Shown: positions 17,397-27,300 of the stretch, one piece after another
Layout: the number at the start of each line of letters is the position of its first letter
Position numbering within the stretch: position 1 is the first letter of the stretch
NCBI RefSeq assembly: GCF_900090225.1
Contig: NZ_FMHY01000002.1
Span: 1,178,001-1,242,000 of the forward strand
Origin: Micromonospora eburnea
GTDB lineage: Bacteria; Actinomycetota; Actinomycetes; Mycobacteriales; Micromonosporaceae
Reading direction: 5' to 3'
DNA length: 64,000 nt
Made by a program: the position numbers and the translations under genes
The notes under the pieces: model-generated
Told to the model about the DNA's origin: nothing
What the model saw: the letters and a program-made list of their open reading frames with translations, nothing else
Databases searched by the model: none

Positions 17397-17682
17397 CTTT
17401 CGTGTCCCTGCCGATGGTCGGCTGCTCGCCGTGTGCTCGGCAGCGGTTGGACGTGTGGCGGGTGCCTGGCGAGGATGGCTCCCGCCGACTAATCGGCCTT
17501 GCACCCGAGTCGAATGCCCATCTTGGCGTCGATCCGGTTTAAGCATTCGTCAGGCCCCCGACTGCCTTTTGAGCGGCCCGCGGGAAGTCTTCATGCGAAG
17601 CCTCACCGGTTGGCGGGGAGCTACCTGGCCGTGTCGGCGCAGGCGCCCGAGGCGGTGACGGTCGCTGGTTAACCTCGTCGGC
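17397..17682. other. Intergenic stretch without a recognised gene
   Basis: Between the tRNA terminator and the GTG of the next gene I see no coding pattern with normal third-position GC, no RNA and no strong dyad. It must contain the promoter of the 17683 gene. Confidence 0.5.
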
Positions 17683-18315
17683 GTGAGTTTCAGCGCCTAC
17701 GCCCGCCAGGTACGCGATCCGGCTTTGCCGTACCAGCGCCGGGTGTCGGCGCTGCGCTCCTGCGTACAGCTGTACCGGCCGATCGGCTTTCACGCCACAC
17801 TGAGTTTCCTCGAAGAACTGGCCGGGCCGTTCCAGCGTGAAGAGGAGGCACTCCTCCGCGCGCTCGACGCCCTCTCGGCGAGCAGGGCAGCCCGTCGCGT
17901 CGAAGTTCGCCGTTATGCCGAGGCCCGGGTCGCAGCCAAGCGGCGTGGCCAGCGACAGCCGCGTCCCGACGACCCTAATCCACACCAATTACGCGGCTAC
18001 TGGTACGGCGCTCCTAAGCGGGCCGCGCTCCGCGCACTGACGTTTTGGCAGCGCGATCGCCTCGCCGCGTTGCTGGCATCAGACGATCCGATCGCGGCGC
18101 AGCTCGGCTGCTGCATGAGGGCATGCGTGGCGGCTGCGGGAGCACTGACGCCGCAGCACCGGCAACTCCTGACCGCCGCCATCGAAACGCTCCGCGAGCG
18201 CGTTCAGCCCAACCTTTGGCGAGACGACCAGGCAGCCTACTTCCGAGCGTGGGACCTGCTGCAGATCGCCCGGTACATCGAAGTCGCAGCCGATCCTGAG
18301 GATCACGCTGGGTGA
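17683..18315 (+). CDS. Hypothetical cytoplasmic protein, helical and basic
   Basis: The 210-residue protein (GTG start) is rich in Arg, Ala and Leu and predicted mostly helical. It has no signal peptide or membrane helix. I recognise no domain. A central segment (PHQLRGYWYGAPKRAALRAL) and a final tryptophan/tyrosine-rich helix look conserved in style. Third-position GC is lower than in neighbours in parts, and the gene lies directly after the tRNA-Lys-flanked segment, so recent acquisition is possible. No partner gene is obvious; the downstream gene is convergent. Confidence 0.6.
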   Translation: MSFSAYARQVRDPALPYQRRVSALRSCVQLYRPIGFHATLSFLEELAGPFQREEEALLRALDALSASRAARRVEVRRYAEARVAAKRRGQRQPRPDDPNPHQLRGYWYGAPKRAALRALTFWQRDRLAALLASDDPIAAQLGCCMRACVAAAGALTPQHRQLLTAAIETLRERVQPNLWRDDQAAYFRAWDLLQIARYIEVAADPEDHAG

Positions 18316-18471
18316 CTTGCGGGCTGGTGCCACCTGATAGGCGCAGCGCAGTGCGCTCAGGCCATGCTCGTAGCGGCCCCACTGCCGGACTCCTACCGAG
18401 TCGCCACCGCCGAGGCCATTTGGAGCGAAGGGACCTCGACGTGAGCGGCATCGGCGTCATCAGGACGGCTG

Positions 18472-19227
18472 CTATTCGCGCTCCGGGCTTGGTTGGGCGG
18501 TGCCGGTCGAGGTGGTTTCGGGTTTGGTGTGGAGGACTTCGCGGGCCTGATCGGCGGCACGGGTGATGCTTTCGCTGACGAAGTCGAGGAAGCGGGCGAT
18601 GTTCTCCAGGCGGGCGGCGGCGGGGGTGTGGGGGCCGAGGACGGCGACGCCCTGGCGGGCGGTCTCGACGAGTTGGTCGTTGGATCGCGCGCTGGCGATT
18701 GTCGCCTGGTAGAAGAGTTCGTCGTCGACGACGTAGCGGTCGCGGCGGCGTTCGTCGCGTTCTCGGCGGACCAGGCTCTGGCTCTCCAGGTAGGAGATGG
18801 CCTTGGAGATGGACGCCGGGCTGACCTGGAGGTGCTGGGCGAGTTGGGACGCGGTGAGGCTGCCCGCGTCGGTGGTGAACAGGCAGGTCAGCACCCGGGC
18901 CATCATTTTGGGCAGGCCGGAGGCCATGAGGACGGTGGTGAGCGTCTCCTCGTACTCGGCCACGGCCTCGGCGTCGCGTCCGTGTGGCTGGGGGACTGAC
19001 TCCGGCCCTCGGGAGGAGACGGGTCTGCGCCGCTGGGCGCGGCGCTCGGTAGCGCGATGGGCCAGGTCGGCGCGGTAGGCGGTGGGGCCGCCGTTGCGCA
19101 TCACCTCACGCGTGACCGTCGAGGTCGGACGGTCGAGGCGTCGGGCGATCTCGGCGTAGGGAAGGCTGTCGGCCAGCCCCAGCGCGATCTGCTGGCGTTC
19201 CTGCTGGGTGAGCCTGCCTCCTGGCAT
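18472..19227 (-). CDS. Transcriptional regulator with IS30-like HTH fused to a MarR/GbsR-type winged helix
   Basis: The 251-residue protein has an N-terminal HTH like those of IS30-type transposases (LTQQERQQIALGLADSLPY, EIARRLDRPTSTVTREV), a charged linker, and from about residue 85 a MarR/GbsR-like winged helix (LTASQLAQHLQVSPASISKA, wing RRERDERRRDRYVVDD). The tail is disordered. It is divergent from the DUF4097 gene and very probably controls it and itself through the palindrome between them. Start ATG has AGGGAGA in front. It is a regulator, not a transposase, because no DDE domain is present. Confidence 0.85.
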   Translation of the reverse strand: MPGGRLTQQERQQIALGLADSLPYAEIARRLDRPTSTVTREVMRNGGPTAYRADLAHRATERRAQRRRPVSSRGPESVPQPHGRDAEAVAEYEETLTTVLMASGLPKMMARVLTCLFTTDAGSLTASQLAQHLQVSPASISKAISYLESQSLVRRERDERRRDRYVVDDELFYQATIASARSNDQLVETARQGVAVLGPHTPAAARLENIARFLDFVSESITRAADQAREVLHTKPETTSTGTAQPSPERE

Positions 19228-19405
19228 CGCGATCTCCCTGGTGGTTCTCCGTGGGCGGTCCCTGATGCCCCACTGTAGCGTTCACCGTTCGTCCATTGCA
19301 ATGCGCGGGTTGGCTTCCGTTGCGTTAAAGGCAAGGCGGTTGCAACGATTTCAGGCATGTGGCCTGCGGAAATGCATGTTCCGTGCAACAAGCTCGTTGC
19401 CTTTA

Positions 19406-19441
19406 TTTGGAAAGCAACGTAGCGTTTCCAACGTTGGAAAC
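19406..19441. promoter_or_regulatory. Palindromic operator in front of the DUF4097 gene
   Basis: GTTTCCAACGTTGGAAAC (19424-19441) is a perfect 18-bp palindrome 23 bp before the chosen start. A second copy of its half-site, TTTGGAAA, lies at 19406-19413. Position and symmetry suit binding by the divergent dimeric regulator. Confidence 0.65.
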
Positions 19442-19464
19442 AGTGAATGAGTACGGAGAGCATG

Positions 19465-20130
19465 ATGCAGAAGTTCGACACCCCCACCCCGATCTCCGCC
19501 GTCCTGGACATCCCCGCCGGACGCATCCAGTTCATCGCCGCCGACCGCGTCGACACCACCGTCGAGGTCCTGCCCGCCAACCCCGGCAAGAGCCGCGACC
19601 TCCAGGCCGCCGAGCAGACCACCGTCGCCTACGTCGACGGCGTTCTGCGAATCCATGCCCCCGAGCCCCGGAACCAGCTCTTCGGTTCCTCCGGATCCCT
19701 GGAGGTCACCGTTCAGCTGCCCGCCGGCTCGCGGATCGAGGCCAGGGCCGCAAGCACCGAGCTCCGCGGTGTCGGCCGCCTTGGCGACGTCGCCTTCGAG
19801 GGCGCGTACCGCCAGATCAAGATCGACGAGGCGGCGAGCGTCCGGCTCACCGCGACCGACGGTGACGTCGAGGTTGGTCGGCTCAACGGCCCTGCGGAGA
19901 TCAGCACCGCACGGGGCGACATCCGGATCGCCGAGGCCGTGCGCGGCACGGTCGTGCTTCGCACCCAGTCCGGCGACATCTCGGTCGTCGCCGCCGCCGG
20001 CGTCTCGGCCGCCCTGGACGCCGACACCGGCTACGGCCGCATCAGCAACGCCCTCAAGAACGATGGCACCGCCGAACTCGACATCCGCGCCACCACCGCC
20101 CACGGCGACATCACCGCCCGCAGCCTCTGA
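19465..20130 (+). CDS. DUF4097 family beta-strand repeat protein
   Basis: The 221-residue protein begins MQKFDTPTPISAVL and is built of short repeating strands rich in Asp-Gly-Asp and Gly-Asp-Ile turns (TDGDVEVGRLNG, TARGDIRIAEA, TQSGDISVV), as in the DUF4097/DUF2807-like beta-helix adhesin fold. No signal peptide is visible. The start at 19465 is chosen because GGAGAG lies four bases before it; ATGs at 19447 and 19462 are alternatives. In actinobacteria this family is often paired with a divergent MarR/GbsR regulator. Molecular function is unknown. An alpha/beta hydrolase gene follows 127 bp later, perhaps co-transcribed. Confidence 0.85.
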   Translation: MQKFDTPTPISAVLDIPAGRIQFIAADRVDTTVEVLPANPGKSRDLQAAEQTTVAYVDGVLRIHAPEPRNQLFGSSGSLEVTVQLPAGSRIEARAASTELRGVGRLGDVAFEGAYRQIKIDEAASVRLTATDGDVEVGRLNGPAEISTARGDIRIAEAVRGTVVLRTQSGDISVVAAAGVSAALDADTGYGRISNALKNDGTAELDIRATTAHGDITARSL

Positions 20131-20257
20131 CGAGACGGAACCGGACGGTCCGGCCGTGCCCACCGCGACCGAGATCCTGTCGGTCGTCGCCGACCGCACG
20201 GCCGGCCGTCTGCCGCGAGCCACCCGCCATCCACGTAACGCGACCAGGGGGAACCCC

Positions 20258-21064
20258 ATGACGAAGAACAGCAGCAATTCGAAGTGGACCGGCATGGTGC
20301 CGATTGACGATACGGCTCTGGCGGTCACCGACACCGGCGGTCCCGGTATCCCCGTGGTCTACCTCAACGGCCAGTTTGCCACTCAGGGGTACTGGCGTCG
20401 GGTCATCGCGGAACTCGGCCCCGACTATCGGCACCTCACCTACGACGAGCGGGCTCGCGGCAGATCGAAGCGTTCAGCGGACTATTCCTTCGAGGTCGCC
20501 GTCCGGGATGTGGATGCCGTTCTCGCGGCCAGGGGGGTGGACCGGGCGCTGCTGGTGGGCTGGTCCTACGGGGCGGTCGTCGGAGCGCACTGGGTCGGCC
20601 GGAATCCGGACCGTGCCCTGGGCGCGGTCCTGGTTGACGGCGCTTTCCCGCACGACTGGCTCGACGAGGCCATGGAGCAGCGGATCCGGAAGCTGTTCCG
20701 GCGGATGGGCTGGTTCCTGCCGCTGCTGCGCCTGACGGGCCTGGCCCCGCGGATGACCGCCGAGCAGCAGGCCGACAGCAACATCGAGCTGGGCAGGCTC
20801 TCCCGCGAGCGCGAGCTGGGCCCGGTGCTGGACGGCATCACCGTCCCGACGCGGTACGTGGTCGCTTCGGGGACGTCCTTCGGAAGCCGCGGTGATGAGC
20901 AGGAACGGATACGCGCCAGCCTCGACGCGGTGACCGCCCGCAACCCGAACATCAAGGTGAGCGCGAAGGTCGCGAGCAACCACGGCGCCCTCCTGCGCAA
21001 GGACTTCCGTGCCATCGCCGAGGCCGTACGCGAGGTCGCCGCCCTCGGCCACGGGATGCGCTGA
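20258..21064 (+). CDS. Alpha/beta hydrolase
   Basis: The 268-residue protein has the alpha/beta-hydrolase plan: oxyanion strand region VVYLNGQF, nucleophile elbow GWSYGA, and late histidine in SNHGALL. The glutamine after Asn-Gly replaces the usual His-Gly of many members. A lid-like basic segment (MEQRIRKLFRRMGWF) lies mid-protein. The substrate is unknown; esterase, haloperoxidase-like or other hydrolytic roles are all possible. It starts with ATG after a GGGGGAA site and is in the same direction as the DUF4097 gene. Confidence 0.88.
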   Translation: MTKNSSNSKWTGMVPIDDTALAVTDTGGPGIPVVYLNGQFATQGYWRRVIAELGPDYRHLTYDERARGRSKRSADYSFEVAVRDVDAVLAARGVDRALLVGWSYGAVVGAHWVGRNPDRALGAVLVDGAFPHDWLDEAMEQRIRKLFRRMGWFLPLLRLTGLAPRMTAEQQADSNIELGRLSRERELGPVLDGITVPTRYVVASGTSFGSRGDEQERIRASLDAVTARNPNIKVSAKVASNHGALLRKDFRAIAEAVREVAALGHGMR

Positions 21065-21327
21065 AGACGCGACCAGCGTCCTGAGCGAGGGGCTCTGCCG
21101 TGAGCGGCAGCCCGTGGCCGGTTGGGACGCTCGTTGGGCGGCGACGGCGGGTGATGGTGCGGGCCTACGGGCCGAGGGTCGGGGATCGATAACGGTGCGT
21201 CATGGCGTCGGCCCCTGCGCGGGCTTCTGCCCGTTCCGTCCTCACAAGTTGTAGTCGCCCTTTACATCGACTGATCTACATCCCTAGTGTCTCGGCCAAT
21301 CGTCTGACATGATCACGGGGGTTGTCG

Positions 21328-24300
21328 ATGGCTGGTTGGCGTTCGCCTGCGCGCGTTCTGCGGGCTCGGTCCGGCTCTTTACGGCGTTGGTTGGCTGTCA
21401 CATTGGCCGCCACCACTACCGCCACGACGCTCGGGGTGGTGGCCGCCACCCCGGCCGCGGCCAGCGCGCCGAACAACAACACCTGCGTGGACGAGCAGCC
21501 GGACGCGGCGGCGGCTCGCCGGATGCTGGCGCTCTGTGGCCGGCGGGTGGAGGATCTCTCCGCGCGTACGGAGTGGTCACAGACGTTCCTGAACGTCGAC
21601 GGGTCACAGACGTTGGAGCAGAGTATCGAGCCGACCCGGGTGCGTAAGGGCGGTTCGTGGGTTCCGGTGGACACGACGCTGAAGCTGACCGCCGACGGGA
21701 TCGTCCCGCGGGCCACCGTCCTGCCGCTGGTCTTCTCCGCCAAGGGAAACGGGCCGTTCGCGCGGGTGCGGGACGGTTCCCGCGAGTTGGCCGTCTCCTG
21801 GCCCGGGACGCTGCCGGCACCGGTGTTGAACGGCTCCACGGCGACCTACCGGGATGTCCTGCCGGGGGTGGACCTCCAGGTCACCGCCCGACCGCTCGGG
21901 TTCTCCGAGGTGCTGGTCGTCCGGACGCGTGAGGCGGCGGCCAACCCGAAGCTGCAGTCGCTGCGCTTCGGGATCCAGACGAAGGGTGTGACGGTCGGCA
22001 CGTCCGCCGGAGGCGGACTCGCCGCCCGCGACAGCAAGGGTGGCGCGGTCTTCGCCGCGCCGGCGCCGCTGATGTGGGATTCCTCGGCCTCCGAGGAGAA
22101 GGCGGGTGGGCCGGCCGAGCAGGACAAGCGGGAGCGGCCGGTCGCCCCGAAGCGTAAGCCGGCGGTGGCGGAGACACCCGCTGCCGCGGGTCGGGCCGAT
22201 GGCGTCGCCCCCGGCAAGGAAGCGGCGCCGGAGCACGCTCGGCGCGCCGTGATGCCGGTGCGGGTCGACGGCGACACGATGACGCTGCTTCCGGACAAGG
22301 CGATGCTGGCCGACCAGGGCGCGAAGCTGCCGATCTACATCGATCCGTCCTGGACCGGCGGCATCTCGGGCAACGCGTGGACGTCGGTGTGGAGCAAGTA
22401 CAAGTCGAGTTCGTTCTGGCAGGACTCGTCGGCGTTGACGAACGGCTCGACGAAGGGCTCGGCGGGTTCGGGGCGTACCGAGGACTGCTCGGGTTGCGCG
22501 GACCACATCATCCGTTCGCTGTTCCGGATGAACACCTCGACCGTGGCGGGCAAGCACATCCTGAGCGCGCAGTTCCGGGTGGAGCAGAAGTGGTCGTGGA
22601 CGTGCAGCCCGAAGTCGAACGCGAAGTTGTGGATGACCGGCGCGATCTCGACGAGCACGACGTGGAACAACCAGCCGACCTGGTACAGCAGCTACACCTC
22701 GCAGACGCTCGGCAACCGCAAGTACGGGGCTGTGCACGGTTGTCTGGGTACCGGCACCATCGAGTTCAACGTCACGTCGATGGTGGCGCACGCGGCGGCG
22801 AACAAGTGGTCGACCCTGACGGTCGGGCTGCGGGCGGTCGACGAGGGCACGAAGGACCAGTGGAAGCGGTTCAACCACGCCTCGCCGAAGCTGGCGATCA
22901 CGTACAACACCGACCCGAACGCGCCCGGCGACCGTAAGTCGGACGGCAAGGCGTGCGCGACGGGGACGTCGCGCCCGTACGTGCTGACCACCACGCCGAT
23001 TCTGGCCGCGAAGCAGTCCGACCCGGACACCGCGCAGCAGTCGTTGACCACGTACTTCTACTGGTGGCCGGTGGGCGGTTCGCGTAACGAGACGGACAAG
23101 GTGTCGCAGGCGGCGGGCAACCCGTCGACGGTGTCGAAGGCGATCCCCTCCGGGAAGTTGACCGACGGTACGAGCTACGTGTGGCAGGCCCGGACGTGGG
23201 ACGGTTCGCACTACGGCCCCTGGTCGGGCACGTGCGAGTTCACCGTCGACGCCACACCGCCGCCACCGCCGGCGAGTGTCACCTCCACCAACTACACCAG
23301 TGACGGCGTACCGCGGGGTGGGGTCGGCCTGTCCGGCACGTTCAACATCGCGCCGCCGACCGTTCGGCCGTACGAGGTCAAGGAGTACGCCTACAGCCTC
23401 GACTCGGGTGTGCTGCTCGACGCCCCGACCGTCCCGGCCCGCAGCACGGACTACGGTGCCTCGCTCACCCTGGCCCCGCTGCACGACGGGGTGAACAAGC
23501 TCTACGTGTGGTCGAAGGACCACGCGGGCCGCTTCTCCACTTCGGTGGTCTACACGTTCAGCGTCCGCGCCGGCTCGGGTCCGGCGGCGGAGTGGACGTT
23601 CGAGGAGACCGGCACCACCGCCACCGACGTCTCCGGTCACGGCAACACCCTGAGCACCGGCTCGGCGAGCCGGGTCGCCGGCCGCTCCGGTGTGGGCACC
23701 GCGCTGTCGCTGCCCGGCACCACCGCGGCGACCATGAGCGGAACGATCAACACCCCGCACCCTGACACTGGCGTGTCCACCCCGGTGCGGACGGACTCGA
23801 GTTTCACGGCGGCCGCCTGGGTGAAGATCAACTCGACCGAAGGAACCGCCTTCCAGACCGTGCTCAGCGCAAGCGGATCTCGGACGTCCGCCTACCAGCT
23901 CGGCTACGCCGGTAGCAACCAGCGCTGGCGATTCACCATGCCAGCGGCTGACACCGACAACCCGGCGCTCTACAGCGTGCTGTCTGACGCGGCTCCGACG
24001 GCGGGTAAGTGGACGCACCTCGCCGGTGTGTACGACGCGTCAACGAAGAAGATGACGTTGTATGTCAACGGTGTGGCGCAGACCGCCACGACGACCCTGT
24101 CCGGTGGCTTCAACGCCACCTCCGAGGTGGCGGTCGGCCGGCGCAGGTGGAATGGCGGCGCGGACAGTTTCTTCACCGGAACCGTCGACGACGTGCGGTT
24201 CTACAACTTCATCGAGACCCCGGCGAACTTGGCGAAGCTGGCGGTGCCGCTGCCGCCGAAGATCACCTTCCCGAACGGGACCAGCGTCACGGCCGGCGGG

Positions 24301-27300
24301 CAACTGACCGTGAAGTTCGACGCGGGTGGGGACACGAACGTCACGAAGTTCAAGTACAGCGTCGACGGCACCGGCCTGGGCACCACGGTGAACGCGAGCA
24401 GCCCGGGCGGCACGGCAACAGTCACGATCAACGTAGGCAGCACGACCGGTGAGCACCTGGTGTACGCGGCCGCGGTGGACGACGGCAACCGGGTCAGCCT
24501 GATGCGGCAGAACCCCTTCACCGTGACACCCGCGGCCAGCCTGTCCGGCACCGTGTGGGACCCGTACTGGATGCCGCAGGCCGGGGCCGTCGTCCGTCTG
24601 CAACCGGGCGGATACCAGGCGACCAGCGGCGCTGACGGCAGCTACGCGCTGGCCAACTTCCCGCCCGGCAACTACACGATCACCGCCACCGTCGGCGGCC
24701 GCTGTGGCCCGGCGTTCAGCGGGCCGCTCGAGATCGACGGCCAGGGGCTCACGTTCGACATCTTCCTCGGTCTGTTCAGCGACGACCTGGGCCACACCTG
24801 CACGGAGCAGACCACGGCCTTCACCACGGCGAGCACCGCGCTGGCGCTGACCGGTGACGACGCCGTCACCACCGTGTCGTTGCCGTTCGCCTTCCCGTTC
24901 TACGGCGGCGCGTACCGCAGCGCCTGGGTCGACACCAACGGCCTGCTGTCGTTCACCGACCCGGGTGGCTCGCACCCGTACACCGGGGGTGGGCAGCTGC
25001 CACCGCCGGCGGCCTCGAACGCCGTGGTGGCCCCGTTCTGGGACGACCTGGTGGTCGACGCGTCGGCGAGCGTGCGGACCGCCACCACCGGCACCGGCAC
25101 CGGCCAGCGGTTCGTCGTCGAGTGGCGCAACGTGCACCGTAAGGGCAACACCAGCCAGCGCCTGTCGTTCGAGGCGATCCTCGCGCCGGACGGTACGGTG
25201 ACCACCAACTACGACCAGCTCGACAACGACGCCGAGAAGGGCGCCAACGCCATCGTCGGCATCGAGGCGCCGGCCGGCCAGGACCGCCTGTTCTACTCGG
25301 TCGACGAGCCGGTGCTCGCCAACACCCGGGCGGTCACCTTCGTCCGCCCGGACGTGGCCGGCGGGCTGGAGACCCACAACCTGACCGGCACGCTCACCGA
25401 CGCGGCCGGCGCCCCGGTGGTCGGTGCCACGGTCACGCTGGACCCGAGCGGTCTGAGCGCCACCACCGGCGCCGGCGGGGCGTACAGCTTCACCGGCCTG
25501 GTGGCCGACAGCTACACCGTGTCGGTCAAGCTCGCCGGTCGGTGCGGTGCGGTCGTGCGCAGCCAGGTGGAACTCTCCGCCGACACCGTCCGCGACCTGC
25601 GGCTCGGCCCGGACTACGGCGGCCTCGGATACGCCTGCACCACCGGTCCGTCCGGGTTCGTCGCGGCCTCGAACGTGCTCGCCCTGACCGGTGACGACGC
25701 CGCCACCTCGGTCACCCTGCCGTTCCCGGTGCAGTTCCACGGCCAGTCGTACACGTCGGGTTGGGTGCACACCAACGGCCTGGTGAACTTCGGCAGCGTG
25801 CACGGTGCGGTGGACGCGTGGGCGAACCCGACGATGCCGACCGCGGCCGCACCGAACGCCGTGGTGGCCCCGTTCTGGGACGACTTCGAGGTCGACGGGT
25901 CGGCGAGTGTCCGGACCCAGACGTTCGGCACCGCACCGAACCGGTACTTCGTCGTCGAGTGGCGCAACGTGGGCTTCCGCCCGTACAACACGGAGCGGGT
26001 GACCTTCGAGGTGATCTTCCACGAGGACGGGCGGATCGCCTTCCACTACGGCGCGATGTCCACGCCGACGCAGACCGGCGCCGGGGCGACCGTCGGGTTG
26101 GAGAACGCCTCCGGAACGGTGGCGGCCCTGTACTCCTTCCAGGAGGCGGTGCTGACCGCGAGCAGCTCCATCACCTACACGCCGGCGCCGGTCGGCACGG
26201 TCAAGGGGGTGCTCACCACCGCCGTGACCGGCGGCCCGTACGCCGGAGCCACCGTCACGCTGAACCCGGGTAACCGCAGCACCACCACCGGCGCCGACGG
26301 CAGCTACCAGTTCACCGGCGTACCCGTCGGCGAATACACCGTGGCGGCGTCGACCGGGGACAACCGGTGCGTCGGCCAGTCCGCCAAGGAGGTCATCAAC
26401 CACCCCGGCGGGACCTCGGACGTGGACCTGTCGGTGATGGTCGACGGTGACGAGTTCGGCTACAAGTGCACCACCGGCGCGCAGACCTACATCCCCGGCG
26501 ACATCGTCGAGGGCTGGAGCGGCGACGACACCGTCTGGCAGAAGAACCCGCCCTTCCCGGTCAAGCTCTACGGCGAGTCGTACACGTCGGCCTGGATCAG
26601 CGCCAACGGCCTGATCAGCTTCAAGGACCCGGCGTACTTCGGCTGGATCGCCGCGCAGCCGGGCACCATCCCGTCGCCGGCGAAGGAGGGCTCGCCCAAC
26701 GCCGCCGTCTATGTCCACTGGAACGACTGGGTCGTCGACTCCGAGGCCCGCATCGCCACGAAGATCAGCGGCACCGCACCCAACCGGCAGTGGATCGTGG
26801 AATGGCGCAACGTCCACTACTGGGGCGACACCAACACCCGGACCAGCTTCGAGGCGATCTTCAACGAAGGCGGTGACATCACCCTCGCCTACACCAACAT
26901 CGACCCCGCCAAACCCGTCCTGCGCGGTAGCGGAGCCACCATCGGCATCGAGAACGCCGACGGATCCATCGCCTTCCAGTACCTGCACAAGGAGTCGTTG
27001 CTGGCCACCGGACAGGCCATCACCTTCAAGCCCAACCCGCCCGGCCAGGGCAGCGTCACCGGCACCGTCACCTGCCAGGGCACCCCGGTCGCCGGGGCGA
27101 CCGTGACGGTCGCCGACCGGACCGCCACCACCGCGGCCAACGGCACCTACCAGATCACCAACGTGCCGGCCGGGTCCTGGGCCGTGATCGCCACCGTGAC
27201 CAGCGGCGCCTGCAAGGGCTCCGACGTACGGCAGGTCGTCGTGGGCACCAACACCCAGGTCACCGCCGACTACAGCCTGGGAGCCACGCCCACCGGGGGC

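Noticed and set aside
18472..19227. IS30-family transposase
   Set aside because: Only the HTH resembles IS30; the rest is a MarR/GbsR winged helix, with no DDE catalytic domain and no terminal inverted repeats.
24040..26988. Long minus-strand open frame opposite the giant secreted protein
   Set aside because: Gly/Arg/Val-rich low-complexity translation and no start context; the plus strand has a signal peptide and repeat domains.
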